NCBI RefSeq assembly: GCF_003609975.1
Contig: NZ_AP018400.1
Location: 253,501 to 317,500, forward strand
Direction of reading: 5' to 3'
Origin: Streptococcus ruminantium
Lineage (GTDB): Bacteria > Bacillota > Bacilli > Lactobacillales > Streptococcaceae
Length of the DNA stretch: 64,000 bases
Shown: positions 8,618 through 16,360 of the stretch, piece after piece
Position numbering within the stretch: position 1 is the stretch's first letter
Layout of the letters: each line of letters begins with the position of its first letter
Notes under the pieces: generated by a model
The model's input: only the letters and a program-made list of their open reading frames with translations
What the model was told of the DNA's origin: nothing
The model's database searches: none
Position numbers and translations under genes: made by a program

Positions 8618-8812
8618 TGAATGAAAAATTGAAAATTATCATGTAATTATTATTTTTTTTCAAGAAAGTTCGTTGATTGGAAGTGTTATTTTGATAAAAA
8701 AATAAGCATTGAGGAAGGAAAAAAGAATTGCAGGGCTGACATGTCTCTTCGTCTGTACTTTTATTGTTTCAGTTTCAGGGATAAATCACAATATTTTCTG
8801 AAAACGAGAAAA

Positions 8813-8826
8813 AGAGAACGCTTTCA
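8813..8826. promoter_or_regulatory. Candidate CcpA (cre) site upstream of adhE
   Basis: AGAGAACGCTTTCA; its complement TGAAAGCGTTCTCT fits the cre consensus well. It sits about 40 bp upstream of the adhE -35 element. Confidence 0.6.
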
Positions 8827-8844
8827 AAAATAAAACAGAAAAAA

Positions 8845-8861
8845 TGTGAAAAAATTAACAA
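8845..8861. promoter_or_regulatory. Rex-type operator 1 upstream of adhE
   Basis: TGTGAAAAAATTAACAA, a Rex-like half-palindromic site just upstream of the -35 of the adhE promoter. Confidence 0.6.
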
Positions 8862-8867
8862 TTTCTC

Positions 8868-8896
8868 TTTACAAATGAAATAAAAAATAGTAGAAT
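8868..8896 (+). promoter_or_regulatory. adhE promoter
   Basis: TTTACA (8868-8873), a 17-bp spacer and TAGAAT (8891-8896), about 50 bp before the adhE start. Rex-like sites lie on both sides. Confidence 0.7.
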
Positions 8897-8900
8897 AACA

Positions 8901-8919
8901 TTGTGAAAAAGTTAACAAA
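8901..8919. promoter_or_regulatory. Rex-type operator 2 at the adhE transcription start
   Basis: TTGTGAAAAAGTTAACAAA overlaps the expected +1 of adhE. Its pairing with the site at 8845 suggests cooperative repression under high NAD. Confidence 0.65.
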
Positions 8920-8947
8920 TGTTGACAAATATATTTGGAGGAACACA

Positions 8948-11599
8948 ATGGCTGATAAAAAAGTAGTATCACCAGAAGAAAAGTTGGTAGAAGCACGCAA
9001 GCATGTTGACGAGCTTGTTCAAAAAGGTTTGGTTGCTCTTGATGAGTTTCGTAAACTCGGTCAAGAAGAAGTGGATTATATTGTTGCGAAAGCTTCTGTA
9101 GCAGCACTTGACAAACACGGTGAGTTGGCAATGCATGCTTTTGAAGAAACCAAACGTGGAGTGTTTGAAGATAAGGCAACCAAAAATCTATTTGCCTGTG
9201 AACATGTTGTCAACAATATGCGCCATACCAAAACGGTTGGTGTTATTGAAGAAGATGAAGTAACTGGTTTGACCTTGATTGCAGAGCCAGTAGGTGTTGT
9301 CTGTGGTATTACACCAACGACTAACCCAACATCTACAGCGATCTTTAAATCATTGATTGCCTTGAAGACACGTAATCCAATCGTCTTTGCCTTCCACCCA
9401 TCTGCTCAAGAATCCTCAGCTCATGCAGCGCGTGTTGTGTATGAGGCGGCTGTGGCAGCAGGTGCTCCAGAAAACTGTATCCAGTGGATAACAAAACCAT
9501 CTATGGAAGCGACATCTGAATTGATGAAGCATGATGGTATTGCAACCATTCTTGCGACCGGTGGGAATGCCATGGTTCGTGCAGCTTATTCTTGCGGTAA
9601 ACCAGCGCTTGGTGTAGGTGCAGGTAACGTTCCAGCCTACGTTGAAAAATCAGCAAACATCCGCCAAGCCGCTCATGATATTGTGATGTCAAAATCATTT
9701 GATAACGGTATGGTCTGTGCATCTGAACAAGCAGTTATCATTGATAAGGAAGTGTATGACGAATTTGTAGCAGAATTTAAGTCCTACAAAACTTACTTCG
9801 TTAATAAGAAAGAAAAAGCTCTTCTGGAAGCATATTGCTTCGGTGTGAAAGCTAATAGCAAAAATTGCGCAGAGGGCAAGTTAAATGCAGATATCGTTGG
9901 TCGCCCAGCAGCATGGATTGCTGAGCAAGCTGGTTTCTCAGTGCCAGAAGGTACCAACATTTTAGCGGCTGAGGTAGCTGAAATCGGTGAAAAAGAGCCA
10001 TTGACTCGTGAGAAATTGTCACCAGTTATCGCAGTCTTGAAAGTTGATGGCCGCGCAGAAGGTCTGGAAGCGGCTCGTCAAATGGTTGAGTTCCACGGTC
10101 TTGGTCACTCAGCAGCTATCCATACTGAAGATGCAGAACTGGCTAAAGAATTCGGAACCATTGTGCGCGCTATCCGTGTTATCTGGAACTCTCCATCTAC
10201 TTTTGGTGGTATTGGTGATGTTTACAATGCCTTCTTACCATCATTGACACTTGGTTGTGGTTCTTATGGACGTAACTCAATCAGTGATAACGTAAGTGCT
10301 ATGAACTTGCTCAATATCAAGAAAGTAGGAAGACGTAGAAATAATATGCAATGGTTTAAAGTTCCTTCTAAAACATACTTCGAACGTGACTCTATCCAGT
10401 ACCTCCAAAAATGTCGTGACGTTGAACGCGTCATGATTGTTACAGACCGTGCTATGGTAGAACTTGGATTCTTGGATCGGATTATTGAACAATTGGATCT
10501 CCGTCGTAACAAGGTTGTCTATCAAATCTTCTCAGACGTTGAGCCAGATCCAGACATTACTACAGTTTATAAGGGTACAGAACTCATGCGTACCTTCAAA
10601 CCAGATACTATTATTGCCCTCGGTGGTGGTTCACCAATGGATGCTGCCAAAGTAATGTGGCTCTTCTACGAACAACCGACTGTTGACTTCCATGACCTTG
10701 TTCAAAAATTCATGGATATTCGTAAGCGTGCCTTCAAGTTCCCAGAACTTGGTAAGAAATCTAAGTTTATTGCGATTCCAACAACATCTGGTACAGGTTC
10801 AGAAGTAACACCATTTGCTGTTATCTCTGATAAGGCAAACAACCGTAAGTATCCAATTGCTGACTATTCATTGACACCTACTGTGGCAATTGTTGACCCT
10901 GCGCTTGTATTGACAGTACCTGCACATGTTACAGCAGATACTGGTATGGACGTATTGACTCATGCAACTGAGGCGTATGTATCAACAGTTGCTAATGACT
11001 TTACAGATGGTCTTGCTCTTCAAGCTATCAAGTTGGTCTTTGAAAATCTTGAAAGTTCAGTGAAGAATGCAGACTTTGTATCACGCGAAAAAATGCACAA
11101 TGCCTCTACAATGGCAGGTATGGCCTTCGCTAACGCCTTCCTAGGTATTTCTCACTCAATGGCGCATAAGATTGGTGGACGATTCCATACAGTTCATGGT
11201 CGTACAAATGCTATCTTGCTTCCGTACGTTATCCGTTACAACGGAACTCGTCCAGCTAAGACTGCTACATGGCCAAAATATAACTACTATAGAGCAGATG
11301 AAAAGTACCAAGACATTGCTCGCCTTCTGGGCTTGCCATGCTCAACGCCAGAAGAAGCTGTAGCAGCTTATGCTCAGGCTGTTTATGATTTGGGTGAGCG
11401 TATCGGTATTCAAATGAACTTGAAAGCACAGGGTATTGACGAGAAAGAACTCAAAGAGCATTCTCGTGAATTAGCTCTTCTTGCCTACGAAGATCAATGT
11501 ACACCTGCAAACCCACGTTTGGCGATGGTGGATCACATGCAAGAAATTATTGAAGATGCTTACTATGGTTACAAGGAACGTCCAGGGCGTTTGAAATAA
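8948..11599 (+). CDS. adhE: Bifunctional acetaldehyde-CoA/alcohol dehydrogenase
   Basis: An 883-residue fusion that reduces acetyl-CoA to acetaldehyde and then ethanol, regenerating two NAD. The N-terminal aldehyde dehydrogenase half (about 1-440) has the catalytic Cys in NGMVCASEQA. The C-terminal iron-dependent alcohol dehydrogenase half (about 455-870) has GGGSPMDAAK and the metal-binding His region HSMAHKIGG. The preferred start is ATG 8948, 6 bp after GGAGG; an ATG-like frame extends to 8903 but would overlap the second Rex site. Such proteins form spirosome filaments in other bacteria. Expression is probably controlled by Rex and CcpA. Length is normal. Confidence 0.97.
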   Translation: MADKKVVSPEEKLVEARKHVDELVQKGLVALDEFRKLGQEEVDYIVAKASVAALDKHGELAMHAFEETKRGVFEDKATKNLFACEHVVNNMRHTKTVGVIEEDEVTGLTLIAEPVGVVCGITPTTNPTSTAIFKSLIALKTRNPIVFAFHPSAQESSAHAARVVYEAAVAAGAPENCIQWITKPSMEATSELMKHDGIATILATGGNAMVRAAYSCGKPALGVGAGNVPAYVEKSANIRQAAHDIVMSKSFDNGMVCASEQAVIIDKEVYDEFVAEFKSYKTYFVNKKEKALLEAYCFGVKANSKNCAEGKLNADIVGRPAAWIAEQAGFSVPEGTNILAAEVAEIGEKEPLTREKLSPVIAVLKVDGRAEGLEAARQMVEFHGLGHSAAIHTEDAELAKEFGTIVRAIRVIWNSPSTFGGIGDVYNAFLPSLTLGCGSYGRNSISDNVSAMNLLNIKKVGRRRNNMQWFKVPSKTYFERDSIQYLQKCRDVERVMIVTDRAMVELGFLDRIIEQLDLRRNKVVYQIFSDVEPDPDITTVYKGTELMRTFKPDTIIALGGGSPMDAAKVMWLFYEQPTVDFHDLVQKFMDIRKRAFKFPELGKKSKFIAIPTTSGTGSEVTPFAVISDKANNRKYPIADYSLTPTVAIVDPALVLTVPAHVTADTGMDVLTHATEAYVSTVANDFTDGLALQAIKLVFENLESSVKNADFVSREKMHNASTMAGMAFANAFLGISHSMAHKIGGRFHTVHGRTNAILLPYVIRYNGTRPAKTATWPKYNYYRADEKYQDIARLLGLPCSTPEEAVAAYAQAVYDLGERIGIQMNLKAQGIDEKELKEHSRELALLAYEDQCTPANPRLAMVDHMQEIIEDAYYGYKERPGRLK

Positions 11600-12036
11600 T
11601 TTTCCCTTGACTTTCTTGGTTGGCTAGGTTCGTTTAGAAAACTATGGCAAGAATATAATTGGAAGAGCCTCCAAAATGTTCTCAAATATCAGCTTATGTG
11701 ATATTCATTGTGTGATAGATTAAATGGACCCAAGAAAAGATTGAAAACTAATACTCTGTGAAAAGTGAATTCAGATATTGTCGGTTTGATGCACTTCAGT
11801 TCTATTAGTATCTGTATCACTTAGTCCGATTTTAAGCATTAGCCTTGTTAAGAGGGAAATGAGAATTGAGAACAGATATATTCTCCTTACAGTGGAAAAT
11901 CAGCGAATAAGACGATCTCAACAAAAACGTATTACCTGTATTCTCGATAAATTTACTTAACTGATAACATCCACTTTTTGAGGGATTATCAGGAGATAAA
12001 GGCAATAGGAGTTGTCAATTGAAAAAATTATCCAAT
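11600..12036. other. Non-coding spacer after adhE
   Basis: No gene visible. An imperfect repeat unit at 11778-11826 (GGTTTGATGCA, later ATTAGTATC and TATCACTT) recurs at 12823-12857, bracketing the RT-like remnant. The remainder has many stops in all frames. Confidence 0.4.
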
Positions 12037-12065
12037 TTGATTTTTCAATTGCGTTTTGCTATAAT
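12037..12065 (+). promoter_or_regulatory. Strong promoter ahead of the structured region
   Basis: TTGATT (12037-12042), a 17-bp spacer and TATAAT (12060-12065). Transcription would start near 12072, more than 360 bp before the next ORF. Confidence 0.65.
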
Positions 12066-12071
12066 TATAAA

Positions 12072-12425
12072 TGCCTATAAGACTGTGCTTATAGTAGTTG
12101 AGATTTTACTGTAATTTGTGGTATGATATTCTTGTTGAGGTATATTCATGCGCAGACTTCCTCTGCCGATAGACTTTCCAAGAATGTTGCGTTCAAATCT
12201 CTGGACGTCCAGAGGTTGCAACCTCTTCATTCAAAGATGAACGTTTTGTATTTTATACTTAAAGCTGGAGGGATAATGATGTTACAATCTATGTTTGACA
12301 TTAGTTTTCAACTAAAGCTAACTACGAACGTGAATTTTATACTCGGTGTTTAAGGGAAGAAGTGTGCAATACGATGTCAAGAAGTTAGGATCACCGACCT
12401 AAGGACTCGTATTGCTCCTTTTGTT
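12072..12425 (+). ncRNA. Candidate structured RNA upstream of an RT-like remnant
   Basis: About 350 nt between a good promoter and a terminator-like end, lacking a convincing ORF but dense in stems. CTATAAG/CTTATAG pairs at 12075-12094. CGTTCA/TGAACG (12190-12195 with 12238-12243) encloses two adjoining perfect palindromes, CTCTGGACGTCCAGAG (12199-12214) and GAGGTTGCAACCTC (12212-12225). TTAGTT/AACTAA pairs at 12301-12315. GCAATACGA/TCGTATTGC (12366-12374 with 12407-12415) encloses TTAGG/CCTAA and is followed by TCCTTTTGTTTT. Several antiphage RT systems have such an RNA directly upstream of the RT gene. That link is inference; an ordinary leader with terminators is the alternative. Confidence 0.5.
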
Positions 12426-12433
12426 TTATAGAT

Positions 12434-12808
12434 ATGCCTAAATTATTCACATATACTTCTAAGCAGTATAAACACATTGATAAAAAAATTTCTTTTAGTA
12501 AAGTAAGAAACTATGTCTTAAATCCTTTGTGCGTGGCAAGACATAGTTTTTTACCATTTATCCATTATGATCTCATATTCGAAAAATATGCTAGGCAATC
12601 AAGGAATGGAGAGATAAAAGCTGTTGTAAAGGAAAAGAAGCGCTCTATTTACTATGCGGGACATTTAGACAGTTATATCTATCGCTATTATCCAGAGCAT
12701 CTACGTTTAGGGAGAAAAACATACTGATAGTCATCGCTGAATCCCCCGTTTTTCGACAAGAAACAGACGATTCCTCAGCAGACTGATACTCTAGCTGAAG
12801 AATTGTAA
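12434..12808 (+). pseudogene. Truncated reverse-transcriptase-like protein (possible DRT/Abi-type remnant)
   Basis: A 97-codon frame from ATG 12434 reads HSFLPFIHYDLIFEKY and then KKRSIYYAGHLDSYIYRYY. I associate these blocks (SF-PFI, and K-R-IYYA-H-D--IY-YY) with the N-terminal part of bacterial defence-type reverse transcriptases of the UG/Abi groups. This is recall, not a search. The frame then turns into HLRLGRKTY and stops at 12725. A second piece, 12737-12808, reads NPPFFDKKQTIPQQTDTLAEEL and stop, and may be the original C-terminus. The catalytic YxDD palm motifs are absent, so any RT here is inactive. No ribosome site is obvious at 12434. Confidence 0.4.
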
Positions 12809-12822
12809 GGATATTGGTGAGA

Positions 12823-12857
12823 GGTTTGATGCAGTTGCATCAAATTAGTATCACTTT
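12823..12857. repeat. Hairpin-containing repeat, partner of 11778-11826
   Basis: GGTTTGATGCAGTTGCATCA lies within a perfect TTTGATGCA/TGCATCAAA hairpin followed by ATTAGTATCACTT. A degenerate copy with the same order of words lies at 11778-11826, about 1.05 kb to the left. Confidence 0.4.
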
Positions 12858-12925
12858 TGTTTATCTCGCCAATTTTCTGTCAATTTATGATAGAATGGAA
12901 AAAATAGATTTTTATGAGGGATACT

Positions 12926-14410
12926 ATGACATTAGTTTATCAATCAACGCGCGATGCTAAAAATAGAGTTTCAGCAAGTCAGGCGATTTTGCAGGGGCTG
13001 GCAACGGACGGCGGACTTTTCACACCGATTTCCTTTCCAAAGGTGGATTTAGATTTTTCATTTCTGAAAGACGCCTCTTATCAGGAAGTGGCAAAGCTAA
13101 TTTTGTCGGCCTTCTTGGATGATTTCACAGCAGATGAGCTAGATTACTGTATCAACAATGCCTATGATATCAAGTTTGATACGCCAGTTGTTGCCCCGGT
13201 AGTCAAGTTAAAGGGACAATATAATCTGGAACTTTTTCATGGCTCAACTATTGCCTTTAAGGATATGGCCTTGTCAATCCTACCTTATTTGATGACAACG
13301 GCTGCAAAAAAACATGGTTTGGAAAATGAAATTGTTATTTTGACAGCGACATCTGGCGATACAGGTAAGGCGGCTATGGCAGGCTTTGCAGATGTGGCTG
13401 GTACGCAAATCATCGTCTTTTATCCACGCGATGGTGTGTCTAAGGTACAAGAATTGCAGATGACTACACAGGTGGGAGAAAATACACATGTAGTAGCCAT
13501 TGATGGAAACTTTGATGATGCCCAGACCAATGTTAAACAAATGTTCAACGATGAGGGACTCCGTGCAAAATTGGCTGCAAAAAAACTCCAGTTTTCATCC
13601 GCCAATTCTATGAATATCGGCCGTCTGGTGCCACAGATTGTTTACTATATCTACGCTTATGCCCAGCTAGTTAAGACTGGCGAGATTGAGGCAGGTGATA
13701 GGGTCAACTTCACCGTCCCAACAGGTAATTTCGGAAATATCTTGGCGGCTTACTATGCTAAACAAATCGGTCTGCCTGTCGGTAAGCTCATCTGTGCTTC
13801 AAACGATAACAATGTTTTGACGGACTTTTTTAAAACAGGTATTTACGATAAGAATCGTCCTTTCCGTGTGACGACTAGTCCATCCATGGACATCCTTGTA
13901 TCTTCTAATTTGGAGCGTTTGATTTTTCATCTCTTTGGAAATGATGCTGAAAAAACGACTGAGCTGATGGCAGCTCTGAATACTGCTGGACAGTATGACA
14001 TTCAAGGGGCTGACGCGGATAGTTTGTCTTTCTTTGCTGCTGCCTTTGCTACAGAAGAAGAAACAGCTGCGGAAATCAAACGAGTCTATGAAGAATCAGC
14101 CTATATTGAAGATCCACATACGGCCGTTGCCTCGTCCGTCTATAAACGGTACGTTGAACAGACAGGAGATCAGACTCCAACAATCATTGCCTCCACAGCC
14201 AGTCCTTATAAATTCCCAGTGGTTGTTGTGGAAGCTGTGGCTGGTCAATCGGGTCAATCAGATTTTGAAGCTCTTGCCAAATTACATGAAATTTCAGGTT
14301 TAGCCTTGCCACCAGCAGTGGACGGTTTGGAGACTGCATTCGTTCGCCACACGACAGTTGTTGCAGCTGAGCAGATGCAAGCAGAAGTGGAACGGTATTT
14401 GGGTGTTTAA
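12926..14410 (+). CDS. thrC: Threonine synthase
   Basis: A 494-residue PLP enzyme that converts O-phosphohomoserine to threonine. The PLP lysine sits in GSTIAFKDMA (about residue 112). ATSGDTGKAAMAGF is the phosphate-binding/catalytic loop, and VPTGNFGNILAAYYA the cofactor-phosphate region. Length fits the long ThrC type of streptococci. ATG 12926, 6 bp after GAGGG, is preferred over ATG 12914, which would put the ribosome site inside the gene. It appears monocistronic, with a strong terminator after it. Confidence 0.95.
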   Translation: MTLVYQSTRDAKNRVSASQAILQGLATDGGLFTPISFPKVDLDFSFLKDASYQEVAKLILSAFLDDFTADELDYCINNAYDIKFDTPVVAPVVKLKGQYNLELFHGSTIAFKDMALSILPYLMTTAAKKHGLENEIVILTATSGDTGKAAMAGFADVAGTQIIVFYPRDGVSKVQELQMTTQVGENTHVVAIDGNFDDAQTNVKQMFNDEGLRAKLAAKKLQFSSANSMNIGRLVPQIVYYIYAYAQLVKTGEIEAGDRVNFTVPTGNFGNILAAYYAKQIGLPVGKLICASNDNNVLTDFFKTGIYDKNRPFRVTTSPSMDILVSSNLERLIFHLFGNDAEKTTELMAALNTAGQYDIQGADADSLSFFAAAFATEEETAAEIKRVYEESAYIEDPHTAVASSVYKRYVEQTGDQTPTIIASTASPYKFPVVVVEAVAGQSGQSDFEALAKLHEISGLALPPAVDGLETAFVRHTTVVAAEQMQAEVERYLGV

Positions 14411-14459
14411 ATCAGATTCCGATAAATTGGAAGTTGTATCAAGTATGATTTTTAAACTG

Positions 14460-14496
14460 AACAAACTGCTCACGAGAGTAGTTTGTTTTATTTTTT
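14460..14496 (+). terminator. thrC terminator
   Basis: A 12-bp stem, AACAAACTGCTC (14460-14471) with GAGTAGTTTGTT (14476-14487, one G-T pair), loop ACGA, followed by a T-rich tail. Confidence 0.85.
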
Positions 14497-14504
14497 AATT
14501 AAAA

Positions 14505-14560
14505 TTCACAGATAATTCAAAGAATGATATAATAGGATACAGAAATAGTCGTTGCAACGA
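14505..14560 (+). promoter_or_regulatory. Promoter and palindromic operator of the transporter operon
   Basis: TTCACA (14505-14510), 17 bp, TATAAT (14528-14533). A perfect 12-bp palindrome TCGTTGCAACGA (14549-14560) sits about 10 bp after the expected start, extended by imperfect AAATA/TATTT arms. I infer repression by a dimeric regulator that is not encoded nearby. Confidence 0.6.
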
Positions 14561-14590
14561 ATTATTTTAAACAAAATAGTAGGATGAGGG

Positions 14591-16360
14591 ATGGATATGA
14601 CAGATAAACAGGATCGTATATCTCGTGAGAAGAAAAAGGCCTTGTTGGGTCGTCTAAAAGAACAGATAAGACCCAAGATGTCAATAATGTATCTGGCTGC
14701 TTTTTTGGCTTGGATCCAGTTTTTGATGAGGATTATTTCTTTTTATCTGATTGCTCAAGGTGTTGCTGGTTTGTATGCTGGTAAGAACTTAGATATGTTC
14801 CGCTTTATGAGTTGGCTGGTGGGATTGAATGCCTTTGGTTTTGCAGTATCATTTCTAGCTAAAAAATTGCAGGGGGTAGGCTCTCAATATGCTAGAGATT
14901 CGTTGAAACAGACCTTTTTCCAAGCTCTAGTCACTCGAGATGGACAGTTTGCTTCTCAGGCAACGGCTGCTGATGTTTTCAATATTGCATCGCAGGGAAT
15001 AGATAGCCTAGATACGTATTATTCCTACTATTTGTCAATGGCTTTGCGAACTCGTCTCAACTGCTTGACAGTTCTCGGGTTGGTTTTTGCCATTTTTCCT
15101 CTGGGAGCTGTGATATTTATCCTAGCTTTACCTCTCGTTCCGGTATCAATCATGGCTATGCAGAAACGTTCCAGACGGATTATGAATCGTTACTGGGGTT
15201 CCTATATGGATGTGGGTAATCTCTTCTTGGATGATCTCAAAGGACTCAATACCCTCTACTCTTATCAAGCAGATGCCTTATATGAACGTTCCTTTAATGA
15301 ACAAGCAGAGGATTTCCGTGATGCGACTATGGAATTACTCGGTTTTCAATTGCAGTCCGTTGGTTATATGGATGCGGTCATGTACCTAGGAATTGGTCTG
15401 TCTGGTTTTGTGGCTGTCAACAGTCTAGCAGCAGGTAATCTATCACTCTTGAATATGATTTTCTTTATTCTCATTGCGACAGAGTTTTTTGCACCGATTC
15501 GTGAGCAAGGTTATGGTATGCACTTGGTTATGATGAATACCAAGATGGCGGATCGCATTTTTGGCTTTTTGGACAGCATAGTAGCCGAACAAGAGAATTG
15601 TCTTGGTCATCTATCTGCTTTTGATAAGTTAGAACTTGAAAATTTAACCTTTGCCTATGATGAAAAAAGAATTTTTGAGAATCTATCAATGACCATGACT
15701 GCTGGTCATATTTATGCGTTGGCAGGTGAGTCTGGTCAAGGGAAAACGACCTTGGCTCAGCTACTGTTGAAACGTTTAGTACCTAGCGAAGGACGGATTT
15801 TGCTGGGAAATCAAGATAGTACGAAACTTAGTCAAGCGGCTATTAATCAACAGGTGCTTTATGTATCTGGACAGTCATATTTGTTCAATCAGTCCATCTA
15901 TGACAATCTTCGTATGACTTGTAGTTGGACCAAAGAAGAGATATTGGGATGGATGGCAGAGCATGGTGTTTTACAGTTTGTTCATCAATTGCCAGAAGGT
16001 TTGGATACGCTAGTGGGTGAGGATGGAGCTTTCTTATCACCGGGTCAACGTCAACAAATTATCTGTGCTCGTGCAATTCTAGCTAAGCGTTCGCTCTATA
16101 TTTTTGATGAGGTGACATCAAGTGTAGATCAGGATAATGAAGCGGTAATTTATAGCCTGATTGAATTGGTATCTAAAGACGCCATCGTTATTGTGATTAC
16201 CCACAAAATGAAACAGGTCCAAGGAGCAAAGCAAGTTCTCTTCTTAGCTCAAGGAGAGAAGCCTAGAATTGGAGAGTCCGAACGTTTGTATGCGGAAAGT
16301 TCAGCTTATCGCTCTCTAGTGGATCAACAAAGAGAATTGGAGGAAGCGATCTATGGATAA
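14591..16360 (+). CDS. ABC transporter, fused membrane and ATPase domains (half 1)
   Basis: A 589-residue half-transporter with six predicted membrane helices (about 35-310) and a C-terminal ATPase. Walker A is GESGQGKTT (about 379), the signature LSPGQRQQI deviates from LSGGQ, and Walker B is SLYIFDE with T-S-S-V-D after it. The stop overlaps the start of the next gene by 8 bp, so the two proteins probably form a heterodimer. In S. equi equibactin and Yersinia YbtPQ-type loci, such exporter-fold pairs take up metal-siderophore complexes. The downstream ECF and MATE genes recall that arrangement, but the substrate here is not shown by sequence. Starts 14591 and 14597 are both possible. Confidence 0.85.
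   Translation: MDMTDKQDRISREKKKALLGRLKEQIRPKMSIMYLAAFLAWIQFLMRIISFYLIAQGVAGLYAGKNLDMFRFMSWLVGLNAFGFAVSFLAKKLQGVGSQYARDSLKQTFFQALVTRDGQFASQATAADVFNIASQGIDSLDTYYSYYLSMALRTRLNCLTVLGLVFAIFPLGAVIFILALPLVPVSIMAMQKRSRRIMNRYWGSYMDVGNLFLDDLKGLNTLYSYQADALYERSFNEQAEDFRDATMELLGFQLQSVGYMDAVMYLGIGLSGFVAVNSLAAGNLSLLNMIFFILIATEFFAPIREQGYGMHLVMMNTKMADRIFGFLDSIVAEQENCLGHLSAFDKLELENLTFAYDEKRIFENLSMTMTAGHIYALAGESGQGKTTLAQLLLKRLVPSEGRILLGNQDSTKLSQAAINQQVLYVSGQSYLFNQSIYDNLRMTCSWTKEEILGWMAEHGVLQFVHQLPEGLDTLVGEDGAFLSPGQRQQIICARAILAKRSLYIFDEVTSSVDQDNEAVIYSLIELVSKDAIVIVITHKMKQVQGAKQVLFLAQGEKPRIGESERLYAESSAYRSLVDQQRELEEAIYG

Noticed and set aside
8903..8947. Extended N-terminus of AdhE
   Set aside because: It lies in the promoter/operator region; ATG 8948 has the ribosome site and the family start.
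12123..12353. 76-codon ORF within the structured region
   Set aside because: It runs through perfect palindromes, has no ribosome site and does not look protein-like.
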